From the NCBI GenBank assembly GCA_937123825.1, contig CAKZKQ010000071.1:1-64000 (forward strand): a stretch of DNA of 64,000 bases, written 5' to 3'. Below the pieces are notes generated by a model. The model searched no databases. It worked only from the letters and a program-made list of their open reading frames with translations, and was not told where the DNA came from. A program made the position numbers and the translations under genes. This DNA is from an uncultured Pseudomonadota bacterium. GTDB lineage: Bacteria; Myxococcota_A; Bradymonadia; Bradymonadales; GCA-2716585. This document shows, one piece after another, positions 43,176 to 51,610 of the stretch; position 1 is the first letter of the stretch, and every line of letters begins with the position of its first letter.

Positions 43176-44849
43176 TCAGCGCGACTCCCACAACCTCAGC
43201 GCCGGCGCCTTACGCCGCTTGGGCGGGGCCGGAGGCCCCACAAACTCACCCGCGCTGGCCTTTGGCAACTCTGCGGCCGTGGGCATGTGCGCCCGGTAGC
43301 GCTGCTGCACGATCTTGGACAAAAGAATGGACACCCGGGACACCTCGGCAGGCTCCACGCGCAGCTCAAGGTACACGCCGTGGGTCCCATCGACCGCCGC
43401 CTTGATCCGCGCCAGCAACGGGCTCCAACTGGCCAGGCGCAACCAAACACTCTGGGCCAGCTCTTTCTGCACCGCGGGCCACTGGGACGCAAAAGCGCTC
43501 GCCGCTGCCGCGTCCTTGAAGTCCAACCGCATCCTCAACAGCGGCCGCACGTCGTCGTGCACGGTCAACCGAATCCCATCGGGCGACGGCAACACCGCCG
43601 CCTCGGCGCCAAGCTCCACCTTAAAACCCGCGATCTCGGCCATGAACACCGTGGGCAACCCCGCGATGCTGGGATCGGGCGACTGGGGGAAGTCGGGAAA
43701 GAAGCGGGTCTTGTTGCTGGCCACCGCCGCCGAGCGCTGGGCCAAAAATGGAAGGTGCTCATCGCGCGCAAAGGCCACCACACCCGGCGCAGGCAAAACA
43801 AAAATCCTCGGGTCACCCCGCTTGGCCCACCAAACCTCTTGCGGATCAGCGGCGCTCATCCCCTCGCGCTCCTCCCACTGGAGCGACTCGCCAGTGACCT
43901 TGTCCAGGTGCCTCTTGAGTTCATCGTCCGAGCGCCGCGCCTGGGCCAACAAGAGCGTCTGGGTCAACTCGGTAAAATTGGACGAGGCGATCATCACCCG
44001 ATCATAGGCCTCAATCGGGCTCAACCCCGCGTTGCCCGTGACGCGGTTGCAGTCGGGGATGGCGTCGATCATCCGCGCGTAGTTCTTTCGATGCGGTGAG
44101 CGCCGCAAATTCTTCGCATCGACCACCACGGTCATGACGGCGTTTCCAGGCGACGCCGCCCCCACCGACGGCATCGCACGCACCGCAAAAGGCACCTCGC
44201 CTTTGTACGGCGCGCGAGGTCCCGTGGGCTGCGCCGGGGGTTTTGGAGGCGCCGGAGGCCCCATGGGCTCCTGGGGTGCTTTGGCGACCGTTTTGTCGGG
44301 CTTGGGCTCGGCGGCAGGGGCCTTGTCTTTGGCTTTGGGAGCCTTCCTGGGTGGTTTGGGCCTGGCGGTGTTGGCCTGCGGCGTGGGCGCACCTGCCGCT
44401 CGGGCGGACCGTTTGAGCGGCTTGGAGGCCTTTGGGGGCGACTTTTTGGGGGTTTTGGTCGCCGGTTTGGAGCGCTCGGGTGTCTTCGGGGGCGCCGCCA
44501 CGGCGGCCTGCGGCAACACCACAGAACCCTTTGGCGGCGTGGCGGCGGCTTCTGCCAGCGCTGGCCTGGGCATGTCGGGCGGTGGCGGTGGACCCTCAGG
44601 GCTGTCCTGACGCGCAGGGGACGGATCCTTGAGCGCAGGCGGCGGCTTGACGTCCAAGCCCGTCAACTCCGACGGCTCGGGCACCTCAAACTTGATGGTG
44701 ATGCGCTGGGAAGAGGTCGCGGTGCTCCACAGCGCCGAGGCCGCAAAGACGCCATGGACACCGACTGAAAAAACCACCGCCATCACCAGCCGCGCTCGAA
44801 AAGAGGCAGGCTTGGACGGCTTCTTGTGATGCTTTTGGGGTGTGGCCAT
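43176..44849 (-). CDS. Single-pass membrane protein with TonB-like Pro/Lys-rich stalk
   Basis: The 557-residue protein starts with a basic, His/Lys-rich cytoplasmic segment, then one membrane helix (about residues 20-38, LVMAVVFSVGVHGVFAASAL). A Pro/Ala/Lys-rich stalk of roughly 160 residues follows, as in TonB. The C-terminal 320 residues form an alpha/beta domain of unknown type (for example SPIEAYDRVMIASSNFTELT, DDVRPLLRMRLDFKDAAAA). The membrane-plus-stalk layout resembles energy-transducing TonB, but the C-terminal TonB fold is not evident and no exbBD gene is near. The ATG at 44849 lacks a good ribosome-binding site; a GTG 39 bases upstream is an alternative. Confidence 0.7.
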   Translation of the reverse strand: MATPQKHHKKPSKPASFRARLVMAVVFSVGVHGVFAASALWSTATSSQRITIKFEVPEPSELTGLDVKPPPALKDPSPARQDSPEGPPPPPDMPRPALAEAAATPPKGSVVLPQAAVAAPPKTPERSKPATKTPKKSPPKASKPLKRSARAAGAPTPQANTARPKPPRKAPKAKDKAPAAEPKPDKTVAKAPQEPMGPPAPPKPPAQPTGPRAPYKGEVPFAVRAMPSVGAASPGNAVMTVVVDAKNLRRSPHRKNYARMIDAIPDCNRVTGNAGLSPIEAYDRVMIASSNFTELTQTLLLAQARRSDDELKRHLDKVTGESLQWEEREGMSAADPQEVWWAKRGDPRIFVLPAPGVVAFARDEHLPFLAQRSAAVASNKTRFFPDFPQSPDPSIAGLPTVFMAEIAGFKVELGAEAAVLPSPDGIRLTVHDDVRPLLRMRLDFKDAAAASAFASQWPAVQKELAQSVWLRLASWSPLLARIKAAVDGTHGVYLELRVEPAEVSRVSILLSKIVQQRYRAHMPTAAELPKASAGEFVGPPAPPKRRKAPALRLWESR

Positions 44850-44919
44850 AAACAAAGGGTCGCGGCGTTCACTACGGGCGTCAAACACTCAACCACAAGC
44901 GTCGCTCACCCGGTGACCA

Positions 44920-46998
44920 TCAGAACAACCCGTAACGGCGCGAGAGATATTCTTCAACCTGGGCCAGATCTTCAGAACCAAACAGACCCTCATAGAGCAT
45001 AAACTCATAGAGCTTAAAGCGCGCCCCGGAACTGAGGGCATCGGTATCTCCCAGGCGGTTGATGGTCGTCTCGACGCTGGGAAGCTCCCCATCCAGGGTG
45101 GTCACAAAGCGCTCGGCGCCGTTGTGACGCAAGAGCACCTCAAGCCCGTTTGGAGTGGGCAAAAAGCGCAACACCACAATCTGCTTGCCCCCCGCCAACA
45201 TCCCCGGCTCGTCAAAGATCACCTCGGGAGCGTCCTGATCTTCCAATCGGGCGCTCAAGGAGAATGAACCGCTCCCGGTCGTCTGAAGGTAGAAATGGAG
45301 GTTGTCTTCGTTCTCGCTGGCGGCCGAGAAGATCGGCGAGCTGGCGTAAGTCCCCTCTACCAGATCCAGCACCAGCACAATCGCCAGCCCTTCGTCGGTC
45401 GACAACCCGCTGGTGGCCAGACGGTAGTGCCCCAGGCCATCAAAATCGGCGGTAATAAAGCCGCTCTGCGACGCCACAGCCCCCCAATAAGCCGTGCGGG
45501 TGATCGACGAAGAGCTCGCCTTTGGCCAACTCCAGATCCGCTCGCCGCGAACGGAGTTGAGCCTGGCTGACGTCAGCCAGGCTTCAAGGTTGTTCGTCGG
45601 CGGGCTGACCTCGTTGTCGAGCAGTTCAATCGCGGCACGCGAGTGGCCTTTGACCATGTAATCGGCCGTGGGAATGAGCTGGAAGATGACGGCCTCTTCA
45701 CCCTCGACCCTGCCGTCGTCAATGGGGGTCATGGGTACGGTGACGCTCTCCTGCCCGGCTTCAATGACGATGTTGCGCGAGGGCAACTCAAAGTCCTCAT
45801 CGCCGCCCGCCTCGCCAAGGAGCATGTAGCGCACCCCGATGGGCTGGCTCAGATCGCCTTCGCGCGTGATGGTCCACAGCCCCGAATCGCCGCCCTCGAC
45901 GGCCGTGCTCACGGTGGCCTCCACATCCAGTCGTACAGACGGAGGCGGCGAGGCCTCTCCGTCGAGCCCAGCGGCGCGGTTGGTCTCGATTTCCTGCGGG
46001 CTCAGCACCCGGTCGTAGATCGCCGCCAGGTAGAGGTCTCCCAACCAGGGCCGCCCCCCGACGTTGAGATCCGCCACCGCAAACGGGTAGGTGTCGTTCC
46101 AGTTGCTGATGGAGGGGTTTTCCACGTCATCGGGCAGATCCAGGACCGTGGTATTGCCGTTGGCATAAACCGTCGCGAGGTTTTGCGCCCCGTCGTAGGT
46201 CATGACGACGTGCACCGGCTCATCAAAGTTGGCAAAGACATCCTCGACGTAGACGGTGTTGGGGCTGGAGCTCTCGCCGGTCCGCAAGCGAATGGCCAGA
46301 TCCCCGCGCTGCTGGCCGATGGTCAGGTTGCGCGTGCTTGAATCCTGCTCGATGCCCAGGATGCGGGCCGGGCCAAGCTGGACGTCGTTGTGGGGACGCA
46401 CCCAGAGTTCAACGGTGAAGGCGGCGTTGTCTTTGATGGCGCGGATGAGCCCGGTGGCATCCGTCTGCGCCAGCGTGGTGGCGCGGGGCATGGTCGCCCC
46501 ATAGCCCGGGATCGTCACCAGCCCGCCGCGCACGGTGCCAAGATCCATGTTGGCCATGGGGCCATGGTTGGTCACCGTGCCTTCTTCATCCATGTCATCA
46601 AAGAGGTAGAGCACCTGCAGACCCTCTTGAACCCGCAACGGGTCTGGGGGCTCCTGGACGTCGGGCTCATCCTCAACGACATCGCCGGGACCAGGGGGCA
46701 CATCCTCTTGCCCGTCAGCGTCCTCCATCATCGTCGGAACGTCTTCGGGTTCTTCAATGTCTTCCTCATCGGTGACATCTGGGGGCTCCACAATGTCGGG
46801 CGGATCATTGTCGTCAGGCACATCAACGCCAACGTCGTCGTCGGGCTCAGAGGCATCGTCGCCGGTGTCTTGATCGACGGCGTCAGGCATTGACGCATCG
46901 ACGCCGGAATACTGCGGCGCCGCGTCAAATGCGCACCCACACAATCCAGCCAGACAAATCAAGACAACGCAAATCTTGTGTGCAGATGTCCTGTGCAT
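44920..46998 (-). CDS. Lipoprotein with LamG-like and Calx-beta domains
   Basis: The 692-residue protein has a lipoprotein signal (lipobox GLCGC) and an acidic Asp/Glu/Pro stalk (residues 25-130). A LamG/concanavalin-like domain follows (VLYLFDDMDEEGTVTNHGP, FTVELWVRP, HVVMTYDG, LYLAAIYDRVLSPQEI). A Calx-beta calcium-binding domain is at about 365-480 (VSTAVEGGDSGLWTITREG, GRVEGEEAVIFQL). A second lectin-like domain lies at the C-terminus (WGAVASQSGFITADFDG, FKLYEFMLYEGLF). These are carbohydrate or adhesion modules on the outer surface. The ATG has GAGGGGAA upstream. It is transcribed toward the stalk-protein gene, with about 70 bp between them. Confidence 0.8.
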   Translation of the reverse strand: MHRTSAHKICVVLICLAGLCGCAFDAAPQYSGVDASMPDAVDQDTGDDASEPDDDVGVDVPDDNDPPDIVEPPDVTDEEDIEEPEDVPTMMEDADGQEDVPPGPGDVVEDEPDVQEPPDPLRVQEGLQVLYLFDDMDEEGTVTNHGPMANMDLGTVRGGLVTIPGYGATMPRATTLAQTDATGLIRAIKDNAAFTVELWVRPHNDVQLGPARILGIEQDSSTRNLTIGQQRGDLAIRLRTGESSSPNTVYVEDVFANFDEPVHVVMTYDGAQNLATVYANGNTTVLDLPDDVENPSISNWNDTYPFAVADLNVGGRPWLGDLYLAAIYDRVLSPQEIETNRAAGLDGEASPPPSVRLDVEATVSTAVEGGDSGLWTITREGDLSQPIGVRYMLLGEAGGDEDFELPSRNIVIEAGQESVTVPMTPIDDGRVEGEEAVIFQLIPTADYMVKGHSRAAIELLDNEVSPPTNNLEAWLTSARLNSVRGERIWSWPKASSSSITRTAYWGAVASQSGFITADFDGLGHYRLATSGLSTDEGLAIVLVLDLVEGTYASSPIFSAASENEDNLHFYLQTTGSGSFSLSARLEDQDAPEVIFDEPGMLAGGKQIVVLRFLPTPNGLEVLLRHNGAERFVTTLDGELPSVETTINRLGDTDALSSGARFKLYEFMLYEGLFGSEDLAQVEEYLSRRYGLF

Positions 46999-47173
46999 GA
47001 GTTCCCCTCGTGTGCGCATCAGCTGAAATAAGCCACGTTTAAAATAACCCACATTAAAGTTTAGCCCCTATTGGTACTTGTTGCCAACGATGCACGCTCT
47101 GATACATTCACACACATTCGGGTGTCGCACTTTTAAGAAATCTGGCGCCCAAGAGGCGATCCAAACACGCTCC

Positions 47174-47764
47174 ATGAACGATCTCTTGCCCAAAACCTGG
47201 TTCATTGGCGCCCTGCTGGGCCTGTGCTGCGCGTTGGGCTGTCAGGACGCGCCAGAGCGCGCCGTGACGACCGCGCCCCTGCCGCCGGCCCCACAAACCC
47301 CTGCGCCGGGCCAGGCCCCAACCGAGTTTTCCTTTGCGGACAAAGACAGCGTGTTGAAGATGGCCGCCGCGCTGCGCGAGGTCGCAGGCACAGAAGAACT
47401 CCAAGGTTGGCTGGAGAAGCACGCACAGTACCCCTTCGACGTCGACGGTGCTTTGCGAGCCACCAGCATCGAGAGCTTGATGGCGGCGCTGCGCACCGAA
47501 CACCCGGAGTTGTCCAAAGAGTTGGCCCCGCACACCACCTGTGAAGCCATCACCCGCGCCGAACTCCTCGACGGCCAACCCTGGCACTTCATCGATCGCC
47601 TCGGCGGCCGCCCTCCCAAAGACGAACTGGCGCGCGACCTTGACCGGCTGGGGCTTAAGGGTAAGGACTGGTGGATCAACTGCTACACCGGCCAGGAGGC
47701 GGGCTTCTTCCTGATCGTCACCAACAAAGACGGCGCCGCGCGGCTGATCGCCCTGCGCAAGTAG
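47174..47764 (+). CDS. Lipoprotein of unknown function
   Basis: The 196-residue protein has a signal peptide with lipobox ALGC, a short Pro/Ala-rich linker, then a compact mainly helical domain. Landmarks are DKDSVLKMAAALREVAGTEELQ and LIVTNKDGAARLIALRK. I recognise no domain. An upstream extension of 32 codons in the same frame is unlikely since the signal peptide starts here. No clear ribosome-binding site precedes the ATG. It stands alone, divergent from the LamG lipoprotein, with phosphomannomutase 240 bp downstream. Confidence 0.7.
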   Translation: MNDLLPKTWFIGALLGLCCALGCQDAPERAVTTAPLPPAPQTPAPGQAPTEFSFADKDSVLKMAAALREVAGTEELQGWLEKHAQYPFDVDGALRATSIESLMAALRTEHPELSKELAPHTTCEAITRAELLDGQPWHFIDRLGGRPPKDELARDLDRLGLKGKDWWINCYTGQEAGFFLIVTNKDGAARLIALRK

Positions 47765-48002
47765 CCTCCACAGCCCATTCAAACGCGCACGCACCACCAC
47801 TCTGCGCCCCACACCGACCCAAACTGCCGTCGATTTGTGCTTCGCAGGGCCTGTCGGCACCTTGAGTCCTCCATCAAAGGTGGTAGAGTGCCCCCCGCAA
47901 CGACCGAGACAGGACACCGGTCGCACCGCCTGACAAACCGGCCAGATGCGCTTTGTCAGGACAGAGCCAGATCCCAAAGAACCGCACACATCGGGGAGCA
48001 CG

Positions 48003-49385
48003 ATGAACCCACACATTTTTCGCAAATATGACATTCGCGGTGTCGTAGAAACCGATCTGACGGCCGACGTGGTGGAACACATTGGCCGTGCGCTGGGCAC
48101 TCTGGCTCGCCGTGACGGCGCCACGACCTTCGGCCTCGGCCGCGACTGTCGCACCCACTCGCCCCAGCTTCGCGACGCCCTGGTCAAGGGCCTGACCGCG
48201 TGCGGTCTGGAGGTCCACGACTTTGGGATGATCCCCACGCCCTTGCTCTACTTTGGCGTGCACCACTTTGATCTGGGCGGCGGCGTGATGATCACCGGCA
48301 GCCACAACCCGCCGGAGTTCAACGGCTTTAAAATGATGGTCGGCAAGGGCACGCTCCACGGCGAAGACATCCAGGGCATGCTCAAGATGATCCAGGCTGG
48401 CGCCTTCATTGAGGCCGCCCAGACCCCTGGTGGTCACAAAGAGGTCGACGTCATCAGCGCCTACACGGACTACGTGGTCGGCAACGTCGAGATGGGCTCC
48501 TGGCCCGAAGGGCGCAAGCTGAAAGTGATCGTGGACGCGGGCAACGGCGTGGGCGGCTTTGTGGCCGTGCCGCTGCTGGAGCGGCTGGGCTTTGATGTCA
48601 CCGGCATGTTCATCGAGCCCGACGGCACCTTCCCCAACCACCACCCCGACCCTGTCAAGGCCAAGAACCTGGTCATGCTCATCGACGCCATCAAGGCGCA
48701 GAACGCCGACCTGGGCATCGCCTACGACGGCGACGGCGACCGCATCGGCGTGGTCGACGAGAAGGGTCAGGTCATCTGGGGCGACCGCCTGATGATCCTG
48801 CTCAGCCGCGCACTGCTCGAAGTCGAGCCCGGCGCCACCATTGTCGGCGAGGTCAAGTGCTCCCAGACGCTCTTCGATGACATCAACGCCCATGGCGGCA
48901 ACGCCATCATGTGGAAGGTCGGCCACTCGCTCATCAAGAGCAAGATGAAAGAGACCGGCGCGCTGCTGGCCGGCGAGATGAGCGGCCACATCTTCTTCAA
49001 ACACCGCTACTTTGGGTTTGACGACGCCATCTACACCACGGCGCGCTTGCTGGAGCTGCTCACCGCCAAGGGTGGACCTTTGAGCGACTTGCTGGCCGAT
49101 GTCCCCACAACCTACGCCACCGCCGAGATCCGCCTTGAGGTGCCCGACGCCATCAAGTTCGACATCGCCTCCAACCTGGCCACCAAGCTGGCCGGCGAGC
49201 ACGAGGTGGTGGACATCGATGGTGTGCGCGTCATCTTTGAAGACGGCTGGGGTCTGGTCCGCGCCAGCAACACCCAACCGGCCCTGGTCATGCGCGCCGA
49301 AGCGCTCAGCCCTGAGCGCCGCGACGCCATCGAAGCCTTCCTGCGCAGCGAGATCGACACCGCCAGATCCGCGCTCGAGAGCTGA
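48003..49385 (+). CDS. manB: Phosphomannomutase/phosphoglucomutase (ManB/AlgC family)
   Basis: The 460-residue enzyme has all four landmarks of the alpha-D-phosphohexomutase family. The phosphoserine loop is TGSHNPPEFNG (Ser100). The magnesium loop is YDGDGDRIG (Asp242, Asp244, Asp246). The sugar-binding loop is GEMSGHIFF, and a C-terminal phosphate-binding loop RASNTQPALV closes the domain. It interconverts mannose or glucose 6- and 1-phosphates, feeding LPS, exopolysaccharide and glycoprotein sugars in the cytoplasm. The start N-P-H-I-F-R-K-Y-D-I-R-G matches the family and has GGGGAG upstream; a longer frame upstream is ignored. A stem-loop follows the stop. Confidence 0.93.
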   Translation: MNPHIFRKYDIRGVVETDLTADVVEHIGRALGTLARRDGATTFGLGRDCRTHSPQLRDALVKGLTACGLEVHDFGMIPTPLLYFGVHHFDLGGGVMITGSHNPPEFNGFKMMVGKGTLHGEDIQGMLKMIQAGAFIEAAQTPGGHKEVDVISAYTDYVVGNVEMGSWPEGRKLKVIVDAGNGVGGFVAVPLLERLGFDVTGMFIEPDGTFPNHHPDPVKAKNLVMLIDAIKAQNADLGIAYDGDGDRIGVVDEKGQVIWGDRLMILLSRALLEVEPGATIVGEVKCSQTLFDDINAHGGNAIMWKVGHSLIKSKMKETGALLAGEMSGHIFFKHRYFGFDDAIYTTARLLELLTAKGGPLSDLLADVPTTYATAEIRLEVPDAIKFDIASNLATKLAGEHEVVDIDGVRVIFEDGWGLVRASNTQPALVMRAEALSPERRDAIEAFLRSEIDTARSALES

Positions 49386-49402
49386 CGTCTTGACCGTGCA
49401 CC

Positions 49403-49433
49403 GGCCTCGTGGAAGAATTCTTAACCCGAGGCC
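49403..49433 (+). terminator. Stem-loop after phosphomannomutase
   Basis: GGCCTCG (49403-49409) pairs perfectly with CGAGGCC (49427-49433) across a 17-base loop, 18 bases past the stop. It lacks a T-tract, so a factor-dependent or partial terminator is likely. Confidence 0.45.
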
Positions 49434-49476
49434 ACGCTCACACCGACACACAAGCCCACAACCTTCCGGTAATACA

Positions 49477-49932
49477 GTGAAAGAGTTTTTCCGCCTCAGG
49501 CACCCCCTCGCCCTCGTAGCCGTGCTCCTGATGACAGGTTCGGCCTGCAACGGCGCCGCCGACCTTGAATCCCCCTCGGAGCGCACCAGCGGCGTCGACC
49601 GCAACCGCGCCGGGGCCAAAGAGGTCTCCGTGGGCGCCACCATTTTTGACGACATCGACGTCGACAAGGGCGACACCACCGACTGGAAGTACGTCACCGT
49701 GCCCAGCCGCGGGGTCGTGACCATGAAGATCACCTTCGACAACCCCAAAGCGCTGGGGCAGATGATCGTCACCGACGAGCGCGGTCAGGTCTTGTCCATC
49801 TACAAAGACGAAAACCGGCGCGTCCTGGACAACATCACCTTCAAGGGCGAAACCGGCCGCTACTACATGCAGATCTTCGCCGAAGAGAACGCCTCGTCCT
49901 ACTCCCTTGAGGTCACCTTCTCCTCGCTCTGA
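49477..49932 (+). CDS. Small PPC-like lipoprotein 1 of 3
   Basis: The 151-residue product begins at a GTG that starts a lipoprotein signal peptide (VKEFFRLRHPLALVAV..., lipobox GSAC). The mature part is a single beta-sandwich: DIDVDKGDTTDWKYVTVPS, then VTMKITFDNPKALGQMIV, then GRYYMQIFAEENASSYSLEV. This D-W-K/Y ... Y-Y-x-x-I-x-A pattern recurs in the next two genes and resembles PPC-type domains. They are likely outer-membrane or periplasmic lipoproteins binding or spacing other surface proteins. No ATG fits the signal peptide. Confidence 0.75.
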   Translation: MKEFFRLRHPLALVAVLLMTGSACNGAADLESPSERTSGVDRNRAGAKEVSVGATIFDDIDVDKGDTTDWKYVTVPSRGVVTMKITFDNPKALGQMIVTDERGQVLSIYKDENRRVLDNITFKGETGRYYMQIFAEENASSYSLEVTFSSL

Positions 49933-49954
49933 GCCACATCCCCCGGGCGCTGTC

Positions 49955-50380
49955 ATGCCACAACACCGCGCCATCGCCCTTTGCGCCCTGCTCCTGGGTG
50001 CCGCCGCGCTCCTGGGTTGCCACATCGAACGCAACCCCGATGAGTACAGCCACCACCGGCACCATGGGCCTCTTGAAATCCCGCTCAACAGGCTCGTCAT
50101 CGACAGCGTCGAACCCGGCTCTCCCGACAAGAAGTACTTCACCGTCACCCAGCCGGGGCCAATCCATATCCACGTTCACTTTGAAAACCCCAAAGCCAAC
50201 GTGCGTGTCATGATTGCGAGCAGCGCAGGGCAAGACCTCACCGAAAACCCAACGCCCGACTCCACACCCCAAACCCGGCGCTTTGCATTCCAGGCCACAC
50301 CCGGCGACTATTTCATTCAGATCCACGCCGATGACCTCAACACGGACTACACCGTTGAAGTCATCTCCAAAGAGGGGTAG
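49955..50380 (+). CDS. Small PPC-like lipoprotein 2 of 3
   Basis: The 141-residue lipoprotein (lipobox LLGC) continues as a His-rich segment and then the same fold as its neighbours: IDSVEPGSPDKKYFTVTQPG, IHIHVHFENPKANVRVMI and GDYFIQIHADDLNTDYTVEV. Here the usual D-W is replaced by D-K-K-Y. It starts 22 bp after gene 1 of the set and the third follows 46 bp later, so all three are probably one operon made by tandem duplication. Confidence 0.75.
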   Translation: MPQHRAIALCALLLGAAALLGCHIERNPDEYSHHRHHGPLEIPLNRLVIDSVEPGSPDKKYFTVTQPGPIHIHVHFENPKANVRVMIASSAGQDLTENPTPDSTPQTRRFAFQATPGDYFIQIHADDLNTDYTVEVISKEG

Positions 50381-50426
50381 AAACGCCAGTGACACTGTGC
50401 CCCTCAAACCCTTAAGGAGCCCCGCC

Positions 50427-50861
50427 ATGCAACACTACACCAAGCTCTGTGCCCTGCTGCTGTGTGCCTGGGCGCTGACCGCCTGCCAGGTTGAGCGCGA
50501 TCCAAACCGCAACGGCGGCGGCGATCACCTGCGCACCACCGCCATCAACATGCCCTTGAACAAGGTCATCATCGATCACGTCGACATCGTCGGCGGCGAC
50601 CGCGATGACTGGAAGTTCTTCACCATCACCAACGACGGGCTGGTGCGCGTCGTGGCCAACTTTGACAACCCCGAGGCCGAAGCCCGGGTCTTTGTCATCA
50701 ACGCCGTTGGACAGGTCATGAGTGACCTTGAGCTGCCCGAGTCCACCAAACAGGTCCGCCAGCTCCAGTTCCAGGCCAAACCCGGCAACTATTACCTCCA
50801 CATCTACGCCGACGAACTCAACACCGACTACTCTGTCGAAGTCGTCTTCAAAGAGATGTGA
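50427..50861 (+). CDS. Small PPC-like lipoprotein 3 of 3
   Basis: The 144-residue lipoprotein (lipobox LTAC) has the same single domain: IDHVDIVGGDRDDWKFFTIT, VRVVANFDNPEAEARVFVI and GNYYLHIYADELNTDYSVEV. It is closest to copy 2, sharing the N-T-D-Y-[ST]-V-E-V end. AAGGAG lies 8 bases before the ATG, the best ribosome-binding site of the three, so it may be the most expressed. Confidence 0.8.
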   Translation: MQHYTKLCALLLCAWALTACQVERDPNRNGGGDHLRTTAINMPLNKVIIDHVDIVGGDRDDWKFFTITNDGLVRVVANFDNPEAEARVFVINAVGQVMSDLELPESTKQVRQLQFQAKPGNYYLHIYADELNTDYSVEVVFKEM

Positions 50862-50976
50862 CCCCCACTTTGCGCGCACCCCGCTGCGCAACCCGTGCGC
50901 AACACACTTCCCACCTGCGCACCCTCCAGACAGAGCCAGAATACCACCCCCCCCAATATGACAGTCACTGACACTT

Positions 50977-50992
50977 TGGCACACAACGTGCC
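50977..50992 (+). promoter_or_regulatory. Candidate sigma-54 promoter of the barrel-like gene
   Basis: TGGCAC-ACAAC-GTGC matches the -24/-12 pattern: GG at 50978-50979 and GC at 50990-50991, 12 bases apart. The start would be near 51003, about 40 bases before the ATG at 51044. The same bases also form an inverted repeat GGCAC/GTGCC, so a repressor site is an alternative. Confidence 0.4.
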
Positions 50993-51043
50993 TGTCAGCA
51001 GACCATCTGCTCGTGACTTGTTCCACTCGATTGGGGAGATGGT

Positions 51044-51568
51044 ATGACGCGTGTTCACAAGATCGTTCTGGCCCTTGTCCTGACCTTTGGCACCCTGGCG
51101 GCTCTGTTCTCAAACCCGGCTCCAGCCTCGGCGTCGGGCGGTTATGACCTGACCCTTGAGCCCGAGGGGCTTTTTTTAATGCCCGGACTGACCGCCGCAG
51201 TCAGCAACCAGAGTGACGGCAGCGGCGCCGTGGTGGGGGGCGAACTGAGCGTCGTCTACAGTGATTTCGCCTGGTATGGGTTTTATGTGGATGGGGTTTA
51301 TGACACCCATAACAAGGCCGCGCGCATCAGCTTTGGCCCCGAGGTCGGGGTGGCCTTTGTGGGTTTCGATGGCGGGCCCATCATTGAGGTGGGGGACAAG
51401 ACCCGCTTTGGCCTCCAGGGCCGCGCGGTCGTCTCGTTGGGGTACGTGGCACCCTACTTCAGGGCTGGCGCGGTGTCGCGCGACAACCACAACAGGGCGT
51501 TCTTTGAGTCCGGGGTTTTGCTGAAGGTCCCCATCACCCTTGATGGGGAGAACCCCTTTGGATTTTGA
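51044..51568 (+). CDS. Secreted protein with outer-membrane beta-barrel-like sequence
   Basis: The 174-residue protein has a signal peptide (VLALVLTFGTLAALFSN, cleavage near ASAS). Alternating polar/non-polar strands follow (GGELSVVYSDFAWYGFYVDGVYD, ARISFGPEVGVAFVGFDGGPIIEV, GRAVVSLGYVAPYFRAGAV), as in small beta-barrels. The family is unknown to me. It resembles short OmpA/W-like barrels, but length and lack of C-terminal Phe leave room for a periplasmic fold. The ATG has GGGGAGAT upstream. A sigma-54-like element lies before it. Confidence 0.65.
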   Translation: MTRVHKIVLALVLTFGTLAALFSNPAPASASGGYDLTLEPEGLFLMPGLTAAVSNQSDGSGAVVGGELSVVYSDFAWYGFYVDGVYDTHNKAARISFGPEVGVAFVGFDGGPIIEVGDKTRFGLQGRAVVSLGYVAPYFRAGAVSRDNHNRAFFESGVLLKVPITLDGENPFGF

Positions 51569-51572
51569 GGGC

Positions 51573-51600
51573 GCCCGGCCAGCGCGCTGACCGACCGGGC
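51573..51600. terminator. Stem-loop between convergent genes
   Basis: GCCCGG (51573-51578) pairs with CCGGGC (51595-51600). It lies between the stop of the barrel gene and the stop of the spondin-repeat gene, and could serve both. No T-tract. Confidence 0.4.
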
Positions 51601-51610
51601 ACAGATTGCG

